In this document: piece by piece, positions 54,271-63,647 of the stretch
How the letters are laid out: every line of letters begins with the position of its first letter
Position numbering within the stretch: position 1 is the stretch's first letter
Source: Paraburkholderia tuberum STM678
GTDB taxonomy: Bacteria > Pseudomonadota > Gammaproteobacteria > Burkholderiales > Burkholderiaceae
Assembly: GCF_902833905.1 (NCBI RefSeq)
Contig: NZ_CADFGP010000034.1
Span: 28,027-92,026 of the forward strand
Length of the DNA stretch: 64,000 nucleotides
Direction: 5' to 3'
Position numbers and translations under genes: made by a program
The notes under the pieces: generated by a model
What the model saw: the letters and a program-made list of their open reading frames with translations, nothing else
Databases searched by the model: none
What the model was told of the DNA's origin: nothing

Positions 54271-55050
54271 ATGCCGCTCATTCCTTTTCCGAACGTCCCG
54301 CTGTTGCCAGGTGTGCCCGACTTGAACCGGCTGCCACTCGCCATTGGCGTGCGGACTGGCGTCACGCAGTTTTTGCAATCGATCGACTACTTCGGCCTCC
54401 TTCCCGGTGAGGCGCCGCTGTGGGTCGTTGTCGACCAACAAGGTGTTGTAAGAATCACGCCCGATTCAGTTGCAGATCTGAGCTACAGGGGCGAAAACAG
54501 GGTCGCGACGTATCCCGTCGAGGAGGGTGGTTTCGCTTCCTTTAACAAAACCGCGGTGCCGCAAGAATTGACATTGCGCCTCACTTGCGGCGGGAAGAAC
54601 ATGAGCCGCGAGCTGTTTCTTCAGGAACTGAAGTTTCTGCGAAGCTCGCTTGAACTGGTGACCGTCGTGACGCCAGACGAAACGCTCGACAGCTACAACA
54701 TCGATCGCGTCGACTACAAGCGCACGAATACGAACGGCGTCAGTTTGATTATCGCGGAGGTGCATTTCGTCGAGGTGCGGGTTTCCGCCAGTGCAACGTA
54801 TGCCAATACGGTCGAACCTTCTGGCAACGATCCGCAGAGCCGAGGTTGGGTTTGCACGGTCGATACCACCCTCGCGCCAACGAATCAGCAAACGCCGTTA
54901 CAAGAGGCGGTCGCGAGCGTGCAGAGCGCCTTCAGTTCGGCGCAGCAGTCGGTATCAATCATCGAAAACACGATTAGGACGCAGATGACGCAGGTGAAGT
55001 CGGGGGTGCGTAGCACGCTCGAAACTGCCGGCGTCGGAACCTTCACCTGA
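54271..55050 (+). CDS. Baseplate/tail protein
   Basis: 259 residues. PLIPFPNVPLLPGVPDLNRL, then VVVDQQGVVRITPDSVADLS and RVATYPVEEGGFASFNKTAV, typical of the protein following the tape measure in these phages, of baseplate type. Exact role unknown. Confidence 0.7.
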   Translation: MPLIPFPNVPLLPGVPDLNRLPLAIGVRTGVTQFLQSIDYFGLLPGEAPLWVVVDQQGVVRITPDSVADLSYRGENRVATYPVEEGGFASFNKTAVPQELTLRLTCGGKNMSRELFLQELKFLRSSLELVTVVTPDETLDSYNIDRVDYKRTNTNGVSLIIAEVHFVEVRVSASATYANTVEPSGNDPQSRGWVCTVDTTLAPTNQQTPLQEAVASVQSAFSSAQQSVSIIENTIRTQMTQVKSGVRSTLETAGVGTFT

Positions 55051-55051
55051 T

Positions 55052-55348
55052 ATGCAAACAATTCCTCTCGGCGCTGTTCCGTCGCAAAGCCTGAGTGTCA
55101 AGCTCGCGCAGCAAAACTGCGGCATCCACGTGCACCAGAAGAGCACGGGCCTGTACCTCGACCTGTATGTGGGCAGTGAGCTGGTGATGGCCGGCGTGCT
55201 ATGCCGCGACCGTGTGTATCTGGTCCGGCAGGCCTACCTCGGTTTCAGCGGGGATCTCGTTTTCGTCGATACGCAAGGCGAGGAGGACCCGGAGTACACC
55301 GCGCTCGGTACGCGCTGGCTCCTCCAGTACTTGGGAGAGTCGGCATGA
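55052..55348 (+). CDS. Baseplate plug-like protein
   Basis: 98 residues. MQTIPLGAVPSQSLSVKLAQ, CGIHVHQKSTGLYLDLYVGS and FSGDLVFVDTQGEEDPEYTA fit the short plug protein preceding the hub gene. Stop overlaps the hub start. Confidence 0.7.
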   Translation: MQTIPLGAVPSQSLSVKLAQQNCGIHVHQKSTGLYLDLYVGSELVMAGVLCRDRVYLVRQAYLGFSGDLVFVDTQGEEDPEYTALGTRWLLQYLGESA

Positions 55349-56223
55349 CCTTCGCGCAGCGACGCATCGACGTGCAGTTCGCCCTCGCAAAGACGACATT
55401 CCCGGGCGGCAGCAAAACGCTCGGCCTGTCAGGGCATCGGGTTCAGGCGATTATCTCGAACAATGGCGGCGGGATGGCGATCCCCTCGTTGAGCCTTCGC
55501 ATCTACGGGATGAAGCTCGCCGACATGGGTGCGCTTGCGACTCGCGCGCTATCCGGTATCGCGGTGAACGGAGATCAGATCACGGTCAACGCCGGGAACG
55601 TCGGTGGTTTCACGAATACTGTTTTCGTTGGGACGGTCTGGTCGGCAGTGACCGATTTCAGTGGAAGCCCCGAGGTGTCGTTTCTCGTGAACGCGCAGGC
55701 GGGGTTCCTTCAACGCATTCAGGCAGCACCAGCAAACACGTACCCAGGGACGCAGGATGTCGCGAGCATCATCGGAGGACTCGCGAAGCAGGCTGGTTTC
55801 GGGTTTGAGCCCCATAACGTGACGGCTCGGCTATCAGGTCAATATTTGCACGGCAGCGTGCTTGACCAGATCGAGCGCGTAGCAACGGCTTCACAGACCA
55901 TCGCAATGCTCGACCAGCAGGTGCTTCACATCTGGCCGAACGGGGCAACACCGAATTTCAACCGGACGGTGTCAATTTCAGCAGACACAGGAATGATCGG
56001 ATACCCAACTTTCACCCCGACAGGAATCGAGGTCGCGTGCGAGTGGCGCCCTGAGTTGATGTTCGGCCAAAAGGTGAATGTTCAGTCGATGGTGCCAATG
56101 GCTTCCGGTGATTGGGTCGTTCAGCGGTCCGATCACAACCTGTCCACGATTACGCCGGATGGTCCATGGTTCAGCCATCTAAATCTATGTCCAGAGGGTT
56201 TTCTCAGTGTCAGACAGAACTAA
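55345..56223 (+). CDS. Baseplate hub protein (gp27-like)
   Basis: 292 residues. LGLSGHRVQAIISNNGGGMA, PSLSLRIYGMKLADMGALAT and GTWVARPELMFG-type ending (ACEWRPELMFGQKVN) resemble the hub that binds the central spike. ATGA overlap upstream; 17-base overlap with the spike gene. Confidence 0.75.
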   Translation: MTFAQRRIDVQFALAKTTFPGGSKTLGLSGHRVQAIISNNGGGMAIPSLSLRIYGMKLADMGALATRALSGIAVNGDQITVNAGNVGGFTNTVFVGTVWSAVTDFSGSPEVSFLVNAQAGFLQRIQAAPANTYPGTQDVASIIGGLAKQAGFGFEPHNVTARLSGQYLHGSVLDQIERVATASQTIAMLDQQVLHIWPNGATPNFNRTVSISADTGMIGYPTFTPTGIEVACEWRPELMFGQKVNVQSMVPMASGDWVVQRSDHNLSTITPDGPWFSHLNLCPEGFLSVRQN

Positions 56224-56956
56224 CGCAGCGATCTCCGGCATTACGCCGAATTCGCTATCCGGCGAATATGAACGGCAGCGCCAGGTCGTCGAGCAGCTAC
56301 TCTCGAGAGTCCGCACCGCGTATCTAGGCAAGGTGGTTGCGGTAAGCCAAAACGGAACGGTCGAGGGCATCGGCACGCTTGATGTGCAACCGTGCGTGTC
56401 GCAACTCGACGGGACGGGTACGGTGGTAGAGCACGGGATCGTGCACACCGTCCCATATCTCCGCATTCAGGGCGGCTCGAACGCGGTGATCCTCGATCCG
56501 CAGCCCGGCGATATCGGACTGGTCGTTGTGTGCGATCGAGATACCTCCTCCGCGCGCGCGAACCGCGACGTATCAGCGCCGGGCAGTCTGCGCAAGTTCG
56601 ACATGTCGGACTCGGTGTACGTGGCGACGGTGCTGTCCGGTCCTCCCAGCCAATACGTGCTTATCGGGCCCAACGGCATCGACATCGTGTCGCCCGTGCG
56701 GATCCGCATGTTGGCGCCGACGATCATCATGCAGGCCGACGACCAGATCGGATTACAGGCCGGCGCATCCGTTGATACCGCGGCTCCAGTGATCGGTCTC
56801 GATGGAGCGATGACCCAAGGCGACGGCGGCTTTGGTGGGGGCGCGCATATCAGGAGCACGTTGACTGCCGATCAAGATGTGGTCGGTGGTGGCAAGAGCC
56901 TCCACGACCACACGCACCGCGATTCGGAGGGTGGCACGACAAGCCCGCCGCTGTAG
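56207..56956 (+). CDS. Baseplate spike protein (gp138/gpV-like)
   Basis: 249 residues. LGKVVAVSQNGTVEGIGTLD and the OB-fold with VQPCVSQLDG, then beta repeats (VRIRMLAPTIIMQADDQI) and a C-terminal HDHTHRDSEGG that resembles the metal-binding HxH tip of central spikes. GTG start. Confidence 0.8.
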   Translation: MSDRTNAAISGITPNSLSGEYERQRQVVEQLLSRVRTAYLGKVVAVSQNGTVEGIGTLDVQPCVSQLDGTGTVVEHGIVHTVPYLRIQGGSNAVILDPQPGDIGLVVVCDRDTSSARANRDVSAPGSLRKFDMSDSVYVATVLSGPPSQYVLIGPNGIDIVSPVRIRMLAPTIIMQADDQIGLQAGASVDTAAPVIGLDGAMTQGDGGFGGGAHIRSTLTADQDVVGGGKSLHDHTHRDSEGGTTSPPL

Positions 56957-57035
56957 CGCGCGACCCGTTCCAGCAACAGGCGAGAGCCCCAGACCGAGTA
57001 ACCGGCTGGAGCTCTCTGCATTTCTACCTTCTTCC

Positions 57036-57389
57036 ATGACAAAGACGCTTCTGCTCGACCAGACGGCGTGGGACCTTGTGCTCGACGCTGCGGGAAACAT
57101 CGCCGTCGCGACTGAGCCATACCAGATCGCGCAGGACGTAGCCAGCGCGGTTCGCACGTTCCTCGGCGAGTGCTGGTACGACACCACACTCGGCTTGCCT
57201 TACTGGCAAAACATCCTCGGCCAGTTTCCCCCGGCCTCGTTCGTCAAATCGGAAATCGTGAAGGCAGCCAAGACGGTACCGAACGTGGCAAGCGCCACGG
57301 TGCTCAGCCTCGCGCTCGATAACCGCAAGCTCACCGGCCAGATCGCGGTGACCGATACGGACGGCAATACGCAGACGGTGAATTTCTGA
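57036..57389 (+). CDS. Baseplate wedge protein (gp25/GpW-like)
   Basis: 117 residues. WDLVLDAAGNIAVATEPYQI, AQDVASAVRTFLGECWYDTT, GLPYWQNILGQFPPASFVKS are typical of gp25-like wedge proteins. Stop overlaps the next ATG (TGATG). Confidence 0.85.
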   Translation: MTKTLLLDQTAWDLVLDAAGNIAVATEPYQIAQDVASAVRTFLGECWYDTTLGLPYWQNILGQFPPASFVKSEIVKAAKTVPNVASATVLSLALDNRKLTGQIAVTDTDGNTQTVNF

Positions 57390-58606
57390 TGGCGAAGACG
57401 AACGTTCCAGCGATCCGGTGGACGGATCAGGGGCCGGTCGCGCCCGCCGAATCGGACATTCTCAGTGGGCAGCAGGCGGACATCAACGCCGCGTTTGGGG
57501 GCGGCGTCAATCCGCAACTGACGAGCCCGCAGGGGCAGCTCTCGCAGTCGCTTACGGCGATCGTTGGCGCGAAGAACGACGACATTCTGGAGGTCTCCAA
57601 CCAGGTCGATCCTGACAGGGCGACTGGCCGCTGGCAGGACGCCGTCGGCCGCATCTACTTTCTGGACCGGATGGCAGCGACGGGGACTGTCGTTACAGGT
57701 CGATGCTATGGGCTTGTAGGGTCACCCATTCCGGCGGGCTCTGTCGCGCGCGATGTCAACGGCTATTTGTACAGTTCGCAGAGCGCGGCGACGATTGGAG
57801 GTTCTGGGTATGTCGACGTGCAGTTTCAATGCCAGACAACCGGTCCGATCGCATGCCCAATTGGGGCGTTGTCGAGGATTTTTACGGCCGCGCAGGGCTG
57901 GGATCGGGTGACGAACCTGACAGCAGGATTCCCCGGGCAGAACGTGGAGAGCCGCGCCGCATTCGAAGCGCGGCGACGCCTTTCTGTCGCGGCGAATTCG
58001 GTCAACATGGTGCAATCGGTGTACGCGAGGGTGCTGTCGGTGCCGAACGTCCTCGACGCCTGCGTACTCGACAACCCGAAAGGCAAGGTGGTGATTTTCG
58101 GGGCGACGAACTATCCGTTGCTCGCGCATTCCCTGTTTGTATCGGTCGTCGGTGGCGAGCCATCGGCGATCGCGCAGGCGATCTGGAACAAGAAGGCACC
58201 TGGTTGCGACTACAACGGAGATACCTCGTACATCGTATTTGACACCAGCTACGAACAGCCGCAGCCCCAATATGAAATTCTGTGGGTGACTGCGGCGCCA
58301 GTCCAGTGCTACTTCATGGTTCAGATTCAGGCCAATGACCTGTTGCCGTCAAACATCGGTGAGCTGATCCAGCAGGCCATCCTTGCGGCGTTCAACGGCG
58401 ACGACGGTCGCGCGAGGGCGCGCATCGGCTCCACGACGTACGCGGGTCGGTATTACGCCGGCGTGGCTGAGACAGATGAGAACGTGAACATCTTCTCCAT
58501 TTCGCTCGGCTTCGATCCGATGAACGTCAATCAGACATCGCTGTCGTTCGGCATCGACCAGTATCCAACGCTCGATCCGTCCAACATTGCTGTGGTGCAG
58601 GTGTAG
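57389..58606 (+). CDS. Baseplate J-like protein
   Basis: 405 residues. VNPQLTSPQGQLSQSLTAIV, NQVDPDRATGRWQDAVGRIY and FPGQNVESRAAFEARRRLSV are diagnostic of the gpJ/gp47 wedge family. Confidence 0.9.
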   Translation: MAKTNVPAIRWTDQGPVAPAESDILSGQQADINAAFGGGVNPQLTSPQGQLSQSLTAIVGAKNDDILEVSNQVDPDRATGRWQDAVGRIYFLDRMAATGTVVTGRCYGLVGSPIPAGSVARDVNGYLYSSQSAATIGGSGYVDVQFQCQTTGPIACPIGALSRIFTAAQGWDRVTNLTAGFPGQNVESRAAFEARRRLSVAANSVNMVQSVYARVLSVPNVLDACVLDNPKGKVVIFGATNYPLLAHSLFVSVVGGEPSAIAQAIWNKKAPGCDYNGDTSYIVFDTSYEQPQPQYEILWVTAAPVQCYFMVQIQANDLLPSNIGELIQQAILAAFNGDDGRARARIGSTTYAGRYYAGVAETDENVNIFSISLGFDPMNVNQTSLSFGIDQYPTLDPSNIAVVQV

Positions 58607-58608
58607 CT

Positions 58609-59286
58609 ATGAGAAACGTCGAAGCTACGCTGCTGGCGCAGTACGCAAATAGTTTGACCATCACCGGGTTGATCGATTACCTGAACCAGTGCATCGATCC
58701 CGGAGCGGACCTCGAGAATTTTTTCAACACGATCTGGAATGTCGAGACGGCCAATATCCACGGTCTCGAGATCTGGGGGAAGATCGTCAACGTTTCGCGC
58801 ATGGTGCAGGCCGCACTACCGCCCGCACAGTTTGGGTTTGCCGAAGCATTTGACGCATCCCGTCCGACGACAGGCGTGCAGCCGTTCAACTACGGTGTGT
58901 TCAACGACGGTTCCCCACCGGTCGTTAGAAACGTCGAGGTCGATCCGGAGACCTATCGCACGCTGATCATGACCAAGGCGATGGCGAACATCACAGACTG
59001 TTCGTGCGCGTCGCTGAACAAGCTGCTCGGCTACCTGTTCGCCGGGCGGGGCCGCTGCTATGTCCTCGACACTGGTCGAATGACCATGCAGTACGTCTTC
59101 GAGTTCGAGCTGTCGGTTCTGGAGGTTGCGATCCTGACGCAATCCGGCGTGCTTCCGCGGCCGACAGGTGTGTTGTGCAACATCGTCGAAGCCTCTGACG
59201 ATGTATTTGGCTTTTCGAACGAGGCCAACGACTTCCAGCCATTTAACCAAGGCGTGTTTTCCAGCGGTGTCCTGAATGCAAGCTAA
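58609..59286 (+). CDS. Baseplate protein (DUF2612)
   Basis: 225 residues. NSLTITGLIDYLNQCIDPGA, NIHGLEIWGKIVNVSRMV and FGFSNEANDFQPFNQGVFSS fit DUF2612, which lies between J and the tail fibres in this phage type. Confidence 0.82.
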   Translation: MRNVEATLLAQYANSLTITGLIDYLNQCIDPGADLENFFNTIWNVETANIHGLEIWGKIVNVSRMVQAALPPAQFGFAEAFDASRPTTGVQPFNYGVFNDGSPPVVRNVEVDPETYRTLIMTKAMANITDCSCASLNKLLGYLFAGRGRCYVLDTGRMTMQYVFEFELSVLEVAILTQSGVLPRPTGVLCNIVEASDDVFGFSNEANDFQPFNQGVFSSGVLNAS

Positions 59287-60205
59287 CCAGAAACCCTCTC
59301 TTGTCACGCTGCCGTTTGCGGCAAATGGGCTTAGAAACACGATCCCGGAGGAATCGCAGGCCGCTGAGACCCCCGGCGCGGCATCGCTGAACGATGGTTT
59401 CCCATCTACCACGATGCAGCCCAAGACGCAGGGAGGCATTCCGCCTGACGGCAAGGACTTCAACGGTATCCTGTTCCTGCTGTCTGCCATTGCGCGATGG
59501 GTGCAGGCAGGCGGTTCATTTACGTACGACCGAGAGTTCGCGATCAACCCGAATGTTGGTGGCTATCCAAAGTCAGCAGTGCTGTTGCGTGCGGACGGCG
59601 AGGGTTTCTGGTTCAACCTCGCGGACAACAACCCGACCGACCCCGATGCTACCGACGGCAGCGCGCGCAACTGGCTTTCGCTGAACCCCGACTGGCGCGC
59701 AGACAGCGGGCCCGGGATGATCCTCAACAAGCCCGCCTTCCAGGCCCCTCTCGGATTCACACCCGTCGAGCAGGGTGGGGGCGCCGGTCAGGCGGACAAC
59801 AAGGTTCATGTCGGCTGGCGCGCGAATGGCGCTGGCCTTTCCGCCACTGTTGACTCAACCGACCTTGGCAATTTCGTCTTCGAAGAAGAACTGAATGCCA
59901 ACGTCCGGAACCTCCAGAACAACATAAACGGCGTCCACGATGATCTTCAGAGCCAAGTCAACGGCAAGCAGCCAGCTGGGAACTACCTGACTTATGACGT
60001 CGGCTTTGCGACAGTCGGCTCATTCTGCGTCGGTTCCAATAGCGCAGCCAGTAGCCTTGGTTCAACTGTCTCCGGCCTTATCGCCTATGGCGCCGCCGGT
60101 AACACTGCCCTTCCGGGCACATGGCGGACTCTCGCGCTCACGAATCCCTACGAGGCCTTCGGGAGCAATTCAATCCAGCTGTTTCTCGCTCAACGGATTG
60201 CATGA
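59276..60205 (+). CDS. Tail fibre protein, first copy
   Basis: 309 residues. The N-terminal about 150 residues (PDGKDFNGILFLLSAIARWV, PKSAVLLRADGEGFWFNLAD, ARNWLSLNPDW) recur in the gene at 60760 with a 43-base identical stretch. The C-terminus differs (coiled coil FEEELNANVRNLQNNINGV) and ends SNSIQLFLAQRIA. N-terminal part attaches to the baseplate; the variable end binds the host. Confidence 0.8.
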   Translation: MQANQKPSLVTLPFAANGLRNTIPEESQAAETPGAASLNDGFPSTTMQPKTQGGIPPDGKDFNGILFLLSAIARWVQAGGSFTYDREFAINPNVGGYPKSAVLLRADGEGFWFNLADNNPTDPDATDGSARNWLSLNPDWRADSGPGMILNKPAFQAPLGFTPVEQGGGAGQADNKVHVGWRANGAGLSATVDSTDLGNFVFEEELNANVRNLQNNINGVHDDLQSQVNGKQPAGNYLTYDVGFATVGSFCVGSNSAASSLGSTVSGLIAYGAAGNTALPGTWRTLALTNPYEAFGSNSIQLFLAQRIA

Positions 60206-60747
60206 TGCACTACACAAGCATTACAGAGCCGGTCTTCGCCAGTGCAGACGGAAAAACGATTCATTGCGTGGTTCAGTTTGCAGAATTTGCGACGCCACTT
60301 CCTTTCCTCGCGGCGGAAGCTGATCCGGTCGACCACGGACGCCAGATCTACGCCGATCTTGTCGCAGGCAAATACGGAGACATCGGTGCGTATGTCGAGC
60401 CTTCGCTGACTCCTGGCCAGCAATATGCGGCGGCGATAGCGCAGGGCATCGAGGTCGCTTGCGTGGCGACCCCCGCGCTGAATGGGACGTACGGCGTGTC
60501 GGAGAGCGAGGTGTCCACCATGAGCGCCGAAGCGCAGTTCGTCGCTCTATATCAGGAGTTCACGAACGGTCAAACGACGTTGCCGTGGACCGATACGAGC
60601 GACAAGCCGCATGTGTTTCCTGATACGGCCACGTTCATGGCATTCGCTAAAGCCGCCGCGAAGTATGTGTCGGCATGCAAGCAGGCGCTCGCGCAATTGC
60701 AGGCGGGCAACGCCGCAACGTTTCCTTCGAACGTAGTCAGTCTCTAA
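60202..60747 (+). CDS. Tail fibre accessory/assembly protein, first copy
   Basis: 181 residues. ASADGKTIHCVVQFAEFATP and a helical C-terminus (VFPDTATFMAFAKAAAKYVS) are like DUF4376-type tail fibre accessory proteins. Start overlaps the fibre stop (ATGA). Confidence 0.65.
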   Translation: MMHYTSITEPVFASADGKTIHCVVQFAEFATPLPFLAAEADPVDHGRQIYADLVAGKYGDIGAYVEPSLTPGQQYAAAIAQGIEVACVATPALNGTYGVSESEVSTMSAEAQFVALYQEFTNGQTTLPWTDTSDKPHVFPDTATFMAFAKAAAKYVSACKQALAQLQAGNAATFPSNVVSL

Positions 60748-60759
60748 AGGCAACGCCAC

Positions 60760-61740
60760 ATGGAAGCGAAACAATTTCCGACGCTTATGCCTGTGCCATT
60801 TGCACAGCATGGCCAGCGCAACGATATCCCGCAACAATCGCAGATCGGTACGACGAAGGGCGCTGCGTCCCTGGTTGACGGCTTTCCGCCGCTTACGATG
60901 ACCGACCCGCTGAAAGGCGGCATCCCACCGTTTGGGAAGGACGTAAATGGAATTCTCTATCTGCTGGCGCTCACGGCTCGGTGGGCGCAGTTGGGCGGGT
61001 CTTTCACATATAACGGTTCATTCGCAAACGACCCAAACGTAGGCGGCTACCCGCAGGGCGCGGTGCTGTTGCGCGCGGACCTGTCGGGCTTCTGGTTCAA
61101 CCTCGCAGACAACAACACGACGGACCCGGACGCAGCCGACGGCAGCGCGCGCAACTGGCTTTCGCTGAACCCCGACTGGGACGCGCAAAGCGGGCCCGGC
61201 CAGATTCTCAATCGCCCGAATCTTGCGAAGGTCGCAACGAGCGGAAGCTTCGACGACCTGGAGGACCAGCCGGATATTCCGGCAGCGCAGGTGAACGCGG
61301 ACTGGGGTGCGGAAGACGGCATCGCAAAGATCCTCAACAAGCCACGGCTCGCGAAGGTTGCGACATCGGGCGAATTCGGCGACCTTGAAGGGCTGCCAGA
61401 AACCGTCGTTGTCAATCTCAATCCAGGTGCGTCCGTCACGCTTGACCTGACACCGATAGCAGACGGCAACCCTGAGATCCTGTTTAATCTTACAGTCGCT
61501 GTTGGCGCAACAACAACGATCTCGCTCGCGAATCCGCCCGCCGCTGGTGTGCTCGCGGCGTTCCTGCTCGTCGTGAATAACAGCTTAGGCTCAGCGATTG
61601 TCTGGCCATCGAATATCAATTGGCCGCAAGGCATTGCACCATCGCTGACGGGTACCGCTGGAAAGTTCGATACCTTCGTGATTTTCACGCAGGACGGTGG
61701 TGTGACCTACTCTGGATTCGTTGCGGGGCAAAACCAATGA
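60760..61740 (+). CDS. Tail fibre protein, second copy
   Basis: 326 residues, N-terminally related to the gene at 59276 (FGKDVNGILYLLALTARWAQ; GAVLLRADLSGFWFNLADNN). Here the central part repeats AKVATSGSFDDLEDQPDIPA / AKVATSGEFGDLEGLPE, and the end is a beta-rich tip (LVVNNSLGSAIVWPSNINWP). A duplicated and diversified fibre. Confidence 0.8.
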   Translation: MEAKQFPTLMPVPFAQHGQRNDIPQQSQIGTTKGAASLVDGFPPLTMTDPLKGGIPPFGKDVNGILYLLALTARWAQLGGSFTYNGSFANDPNVGGYPQGAVLLRADLSGFWFNLADNNTTDPDAADGSARNWLSLNPDWDAQSGPGQILNRPNLAKVATSGSFDDLEDQPDIPAAQVNADWGAEDGIAKILNKPRLAKVATSGEFGDLEGLPETVVVNLNPGASVTLDLTPIADGNPEILFNLTVAVGATTTISLANPPAAGVLAAFLLVVNNSLGSAIVWPSNINWPQGIAPSLTGTAGKFDTFVIFTQDGGVTYSGFVAGQNQ

Positions 61741-62615
61741 GTCGGTTATCACGGCGATTGCTGATGGCTACAACGGTGCCTTATACGGGGATACTGGATT
61801 TGCTAGGGGCACGGCCAGCCGGAGCATGGAGCATGCGGCGGCTAACGGGACGATATTTCGGGCCTTGCATTCGCGTGCGGCGCGACAGCGACAATGCCAC
61901 CACCGATATTGGCTTCACGGTTAGCGGAGATTTGAACGTCGCAGGGTTGCTGGCATTTACTGGCGGCGCGTCTGGATTTGTCGCGACCTGGTATGACCAG
62001 ATGGATGCAGCGCCGCTGATGCGAGACATTCCCGAGGCGCAACCGCAGATAGTCCGTTCGGGTGTTTTGCTCACGATGCCGACGTCCAGGAACCGGCCTG
62101 TCATTTCCACCAATGGGGGAATCGACAGCGCTGGTGGGCAGGACATGGCCACGGCTACGCCCGCGGCATCGCTGACTTTCGAGCAGCCGTTTGCCCGGTC
62201 GTCCGTCGTAACGTTTGAGGAACCCGTGGGCAGCGAATTCTTCCCAATCCTGCTGGAGAGCAACAACTCGCCTGTTGAACTTTACGAAACAGCGACAGGG
62301 GCGTATGCGATGTATGCATATGATGTAGACCGCTTCAGCGCAATCATCGGCATCACGCCGGGCAGATCCGGAGTGATCCTCGAGTATTACAACCGCACTG
62401 ACAGCTGGTGCCTCTTCAACGGTGTCAAGCGGCAAGGCAGCGTGGGGGCCGGTGGCCTCGGCTCGAACTTCCTTGGCATCGGTGGGTACGGCTGGTTGTC
62501 GGGAGTTCGGAACATCGCTGCGTTATACGGAGAAGTTAGCGTGTTCCCGGAGGGGCTGTCAGAAGCCGATCAAAATCTGCTAACAGCGGATCAGAAAACG
62601 TATTGGGGTACCTAA
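61737..62615 (+). CDS. Tail protein with arabinofuranosidase B-like lectin fold
   Basis: 292 residues. GAWSMRRLTGRYFGPCIRVR, RDSDNATTDIGFTVSGDLNV and ASGFVATWYDQMD match the alpha-L-arabinofuranosidase B catalytic-type beta-jelly domain common in phage tails. Whether it cuts or only binds sugar is not shown. ATGA overlap upstream. Confidence 0.75.
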   Translation: MSRLSRRLLMATTVPYTGILDLLGARPAGAWSMRRLTGRYFGPCIRVRRDSDNATTDIGFTVSGDLNVAGLLAFTGGASGFVATWYDQMDAAPLMRDIPEAQPQIVRSGVLLTMPTSRNRPVISTNGGIDSAGGQDMATATPAASLTFEQPFARSSVVTFEEPVGSEFFPILLESNNSPVELYETATGAYAMYAYDVDRFSAIIGITPGRSGVILEYYNRTDSWCLFNGVKRQGSVGAGGLGSNFLGIGGYGWLSGVRNIAALYGEVSVFPEGLSEADQNLLTADQKTYWGT

Positions 62616-62627
62616 TAAGGGAAGGTC

Positions 62628-63200
62628 ATGCGCTACGCAATTCAGAAGCAGGACGGCTCATTCGAGGTCGATTTCATCGGACACCTGTTCCCGAACGTGA
62701 GTCATGCCGGTGGTGTGCCTTCGGCTGCCTGGCTGACAGCTAACAACGTGTACCCGGTCGCGGACAGCGTTGTGTCAGATGCCTTTACAAAACAGGTCAC
62801 CGTCGAGCCATATTTGTCCAATGGAGTGGTGTACACGGGCACTTCGCAGGCTGTGTCGCTTGATGATGCTCGATCGATCCAAAGCGCCATGATCAACAGC
62901 GCCTGCAATCAGGATCTTGCAAAGATTTCGGCGGCATATCCGACGCTAGAGGTGGAGACTTGGCCTCAGCAATTCGCGGAGGCGCGGGCCTATGCAGATG
63001 ACCGTTCGGTCGCCGTGCCTCTATTGACCGCGATCGCGTCGGCTTCGGGGCAGACGGTGGTCGACCTCGCTGCCAAGGTTCTGCAGAAGTCGCAGGTCCA
63101 TCAGGCTGCGGTGGGGGCGGTGGTCGGCAAGCGCATCGCGCTCACGGCGCAGATCGACTCGGCTACCGACGTTGACTCAATCAAGAACATCACGTGGTAA
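62628..63200 (+). CDS. Tail fibre accessory protein, second copy
   Basis: 190 residues. MRYAIQKQDGSFEVDFIGHL, FPNVSHAGGVPSAAWLTANN, then a helical DUF4376-like C-terminus. GGGAAG precedes the ATG. Probably assembles the preceding fibre genes. Confidence 0.65.
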   Translation: MRYAIQKQDGSFEVDFIGHLFPNVSHAGGVPSAAWLTANNVYPVADSVVSDAFTKQVTVEPYLSNGVVYTGTSQAVSLDDARSIQSAMINSACNQDLAKISAAYPTLEVETWPQQFAEARAYADDRSVAVPLLTAIASASGQTVVDLAAKVLQKSQVHQAAVGAVVGKRIALTAQIDSATDVDSIKNITW

Positions 63201-63374
63201 ACAGAAACCTGCAACTAGTGTTCTAAATAGCGCATACGACCGCCTTCGAGCGGGAGCTACCGGCAATTTCACGGTCTACGGCTCGAGCAACTCTCTTCTT
63301 CATCGACGAGGGCGACGATCAGCGCAGGGACGGGCCGCGCAAACGCTTCTCTTAACTACACTAAGGATTCCCGT
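63201..63374. other. Short region without a clear gene
   Basis: About 175 bases between tail genes; a plus-strand frame exists but looks non-coding (Arg/Ser-rich) and has no start site. Confidence 0.4.
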
Positions 63375-63644
63375 ATGGATAATACGAAGAAGGCGATAGA
63401 TCATTACCCGCACAGTGCGACGGGTCTCGATAGCCTGCTTGATTTGTGGATAGTAGTCCCGGATGACGATAACGATATGCCCTTCGTTTCGCGTGCCCTA
63501 TGCGTGACCAAAGCGGGAGACTTTCATGTGATCACCGCTCGCGGAACAGAGATCGTTGTGCCGCTCGAGGCTGGGTGGCATCCCCTGCGGATCAGGCGCA
63601 TTTACGCATCGGGCACGACGGGCGAATGTGTCGCCGGAGATTAA
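63375..63644 (+). CDS. Phage spike base-like protein
   Basis: 89 residues. DLWIVVPDDDNDMPFVSRAL, CVTKAGDFHVITARGTEIVV and AGWHPLRIRRIYASGTTGEC resemble short proteins (RCAP_Rcc01079-like) placed next to tail spike genes. AGGA precedes the ATG. Confidence 0.65.
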   Translation: MDNTKKAIDHYPHSATGLDSLLDLWIVVPDDDNDMPFVSRALCVTKAGDFHVITARGTEIVVPLEAGWHPLRIRRIYASGTTGECVAGD

Positions 63645-63647
63645 CCC

